Origin: CAZFLD01 sp964519835
GTDB taxonomy: Bacteria > Spirochaetota > Spirochaetia > DSM-27196 > CAZFLD01
Direction: 5' to 3'
NCBI GenBank assembly: GCA_964519835.1
Contig: CAZFLD010000090.1
Span: 1-14,600 of the forward strand
DNA length: 14,600 nucleotides
Shown: piece by piece, positions 14,003-14,600 of the stretch
How positions within the stretch are numbered: position 1 is the stretch's first letter
Layout of the letters: every line of letters starts with the position of its first letter
Notes under the pieces: model-generated
What the model was told of the DNA's origin: nothing
The model's input: only the letters and a program-made list of their open reading frames with translations
Databases searched by the model: none
Made by a program: the position numbers and the translations under genes

Positions 14003-14151
14003 CGATTTCCTCCCATCCGGACTGTACCGTCGGTGCCGGAATCTCACCGGCTCAGCAGCGCTCAGCTACTCGCGGACTTTAACCGCCGGTCGGGAATTGC
14101 CGCGTTGCGCGCATACGGCGCTTTTGTCGGCTCACCCTGCCCCGAAAATCG
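14003..14151 (-). ncRNA. FMN riboswitch (RFN element)
   Basis: The minus-strand sequence shows the conserved RFN blocks in order: CGGGGCAGGGTGA at the 5' side (about 14144-14132), ATTCCCGACCGGCGG and AAAGTCC in the middle, GGTGAGATTCCGGCACCGAC and TACAGTCCGGATGGGAGGAA at the 3' side. P1 forms from CGATTTTC (14151-14144) and GGAAATCG (14010-14003). It senses FMN and precedes the ribD-ribE-ribBA-ribH operon. With the terminator at 13909-13948 it would reduce transcription when FMN is plentiful. The aptamer segment TCGGGGC (14145-14139) is identical to the 3' arm of the terminator and could pair with its 5' arm as an antiterminator. Confidence 0.95.
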
Positions 14152-14162
14152 ATCTACATAAA

Positions 14163-14191
14163 AGGGTACCGGCACATCCTCCAATCGTCAA
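14163..14191 (-). promoter_or_regulatory. Candidate promoter of the rib operon
   Basis: TTGACG (14191-14186) and TACCCT (14168-14163) on the minus strand are 17 bases apart and would start transcription a few bases before the riboswitch. The -35 is good; the -10 matches only 3 of 6 positions. The placement is the main support. Confidence 0.45.
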
Positions 14192-14311
14192 GTGCCGCGC
14201 CCAGACGGCCTGCCGTAGCGGCTGCCGCGAATAGAACGGCCCAAGGGCCCCCCATTCAAATGCCTCATATAAAGACCTCATACAAAGACATAAGCGGCCT
14301 CCGCCGGGAGG

Positions 14312-14600
14312 ATGATGCGCGAATCAGACACTTGTCGTATTTGCCGTTCCTTGGGCAGTTACTATGGTGCGGCGCATGTGGTTCCTTTGGTTCTCGTCGG
14401 TTTGGCGGCGGTGAACTTCGCACCGATGCTGTCCAAGCGGGTTCCGGGGATGGATACGATCTCCCACCGAGGCATGACCGTGCACGCGTTTCCATCCGAC
14501 CGCCAAGATGCGGAACGGATTGCAAAGCTCATCGCTGACTCGGCCGCGGGCGTTCGGGAGGCCTTTTATGCCCAGGACACTCGTCCAATAGACCTGATCG
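14312..14600 (+). CDS. Hypothetical protein with an N-terminal membrane segment, 3' partial
   Basis: The frame runs from ATG 14312 (or 14315) off the right edge, 96 codons in the window. A stop at 14291 limits the start. GGGAGG (14306-14311) immediately precedes the first ATG; spacing is unusually short for either ATG, so the exact start is uncertain. The product begins with a short polar stretch with two cysteines (CRIC), then one hydrophobic segment (about 20-40, AAHVVPLVLVGLAAVNFAPM), then HRGMTVHAFPSDRQDAERIAKLIADSAAGVREAFYAQDTRPIDLI. That pattern (strand, then helix with A and E, then strand) recalls the beginning of membrane-anchored MA-type peptidases, but no HExxH is within the window, so I do not assign a function. 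Confidence 0.6.
   Translation, partial: MMRESDTCRICRSLGSYYGAAHVVPLVLVGLAAVNFAPMLSKRVPGMDTISHRGMTVHAFPSDRQDAERIAKLIADSAAGVREAFYAQDTRPIDLI

Larger units (their letters stand above)
13874..14311. other. Divergent leader region between ribD and the right-edge gene
   Basis: About 440 bp without a gene. It contains the ribD ribosome binding hairpin, terminator, FMN riboswitch and promoter on the minus strand. The remaining 120 bp or so (14192-14311) should hold the promoter of the plus-strand gene. A TATAAA at 14268-14273 could be its -10, but I see no convincing -35. Confidence 0.6.

Noticed and set aside
14238..14249. GGCCCAAGGGCC palindrome upstream of the right-edge gene as an operator.
   Set aside because: Short GC palindromes are common in this DNA, and there is no second copy or position relative to a clear promoter.

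Overview
The window is bacterial, looks like roughly 60% GC (judged by eye), and is gene-dense, with mostly Shine-Dalgarno-led genes. I cannot fix the phylum. An FMN-riboswitch-controlled ribD-ribE-ribBA-ribH operon is typical of Firmicutes, Actinobacteria, Thermotogae and some spirochaetes. The rest of the gene set (apiosidase-like glycosidase, two aldo/keto reductases, an AlkX-type DNA glycosylase, a CbxX-type AAA+ protein) fits a free-living heterotroph. No plasmid, phage or CRISPR hallmark is visible.

Plus strand, 1-7076. The 3' part of an apiosidase-like (DUF4038) glycosidase is followed by an aldo/keto reductase and a YhcH/YiaL/EbgC-type sugar protein, which suggests the end of a carbohydrate-use locus. 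Next come a YcaQ/AlkX-type DNA glycosylase with an abnormal C terminus, a membrane-anchored serine-hydrolase-like protein that has lost the lysine of its SxxK motif, and an AKR6-type aldo/keto reductase ending at a good intrinsic terminator (7098-7123).

Minus strand, 7124-10330. A decayed MFS transporter remnant lies against the end of a RidA-like gene. Upstream of ridA is a multidomain AAA+ ATPase (PH-like, TerB-like, then CbxX-type AAA). A predicted sigma70 promoter and GTG start show that its open frame extends upstream only fortuitously. A MITE-like element (about 165 bp, 21-bp terminal inverted repeats, 9-bp flanking direct repeat) sits just upstream of that promoter.

Minus strand, 10331-14191. 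This is a complete riboflavin operon, ribD-ribE-ribBA-ribH, making riboflavin precursors from GTP and ribulose 5-phosphate through to riboflavin. It is preceded by a promoter, a canonical FMN riboswitch, an intrinsic terminator and a hairpin that holds the ribD ribosome binding site. At the right edge a divergent gene of unknown function begins on the plus strand and runs off the window.

The points most worth a second look are the MITE-like insertion, the double-layered control of ribD, the predicted catalytic loss in the serine hydrolase, the ridA leader that coincides with the upstream gene's terminator, and the cluster of decaying genes between 3900 and 7500.
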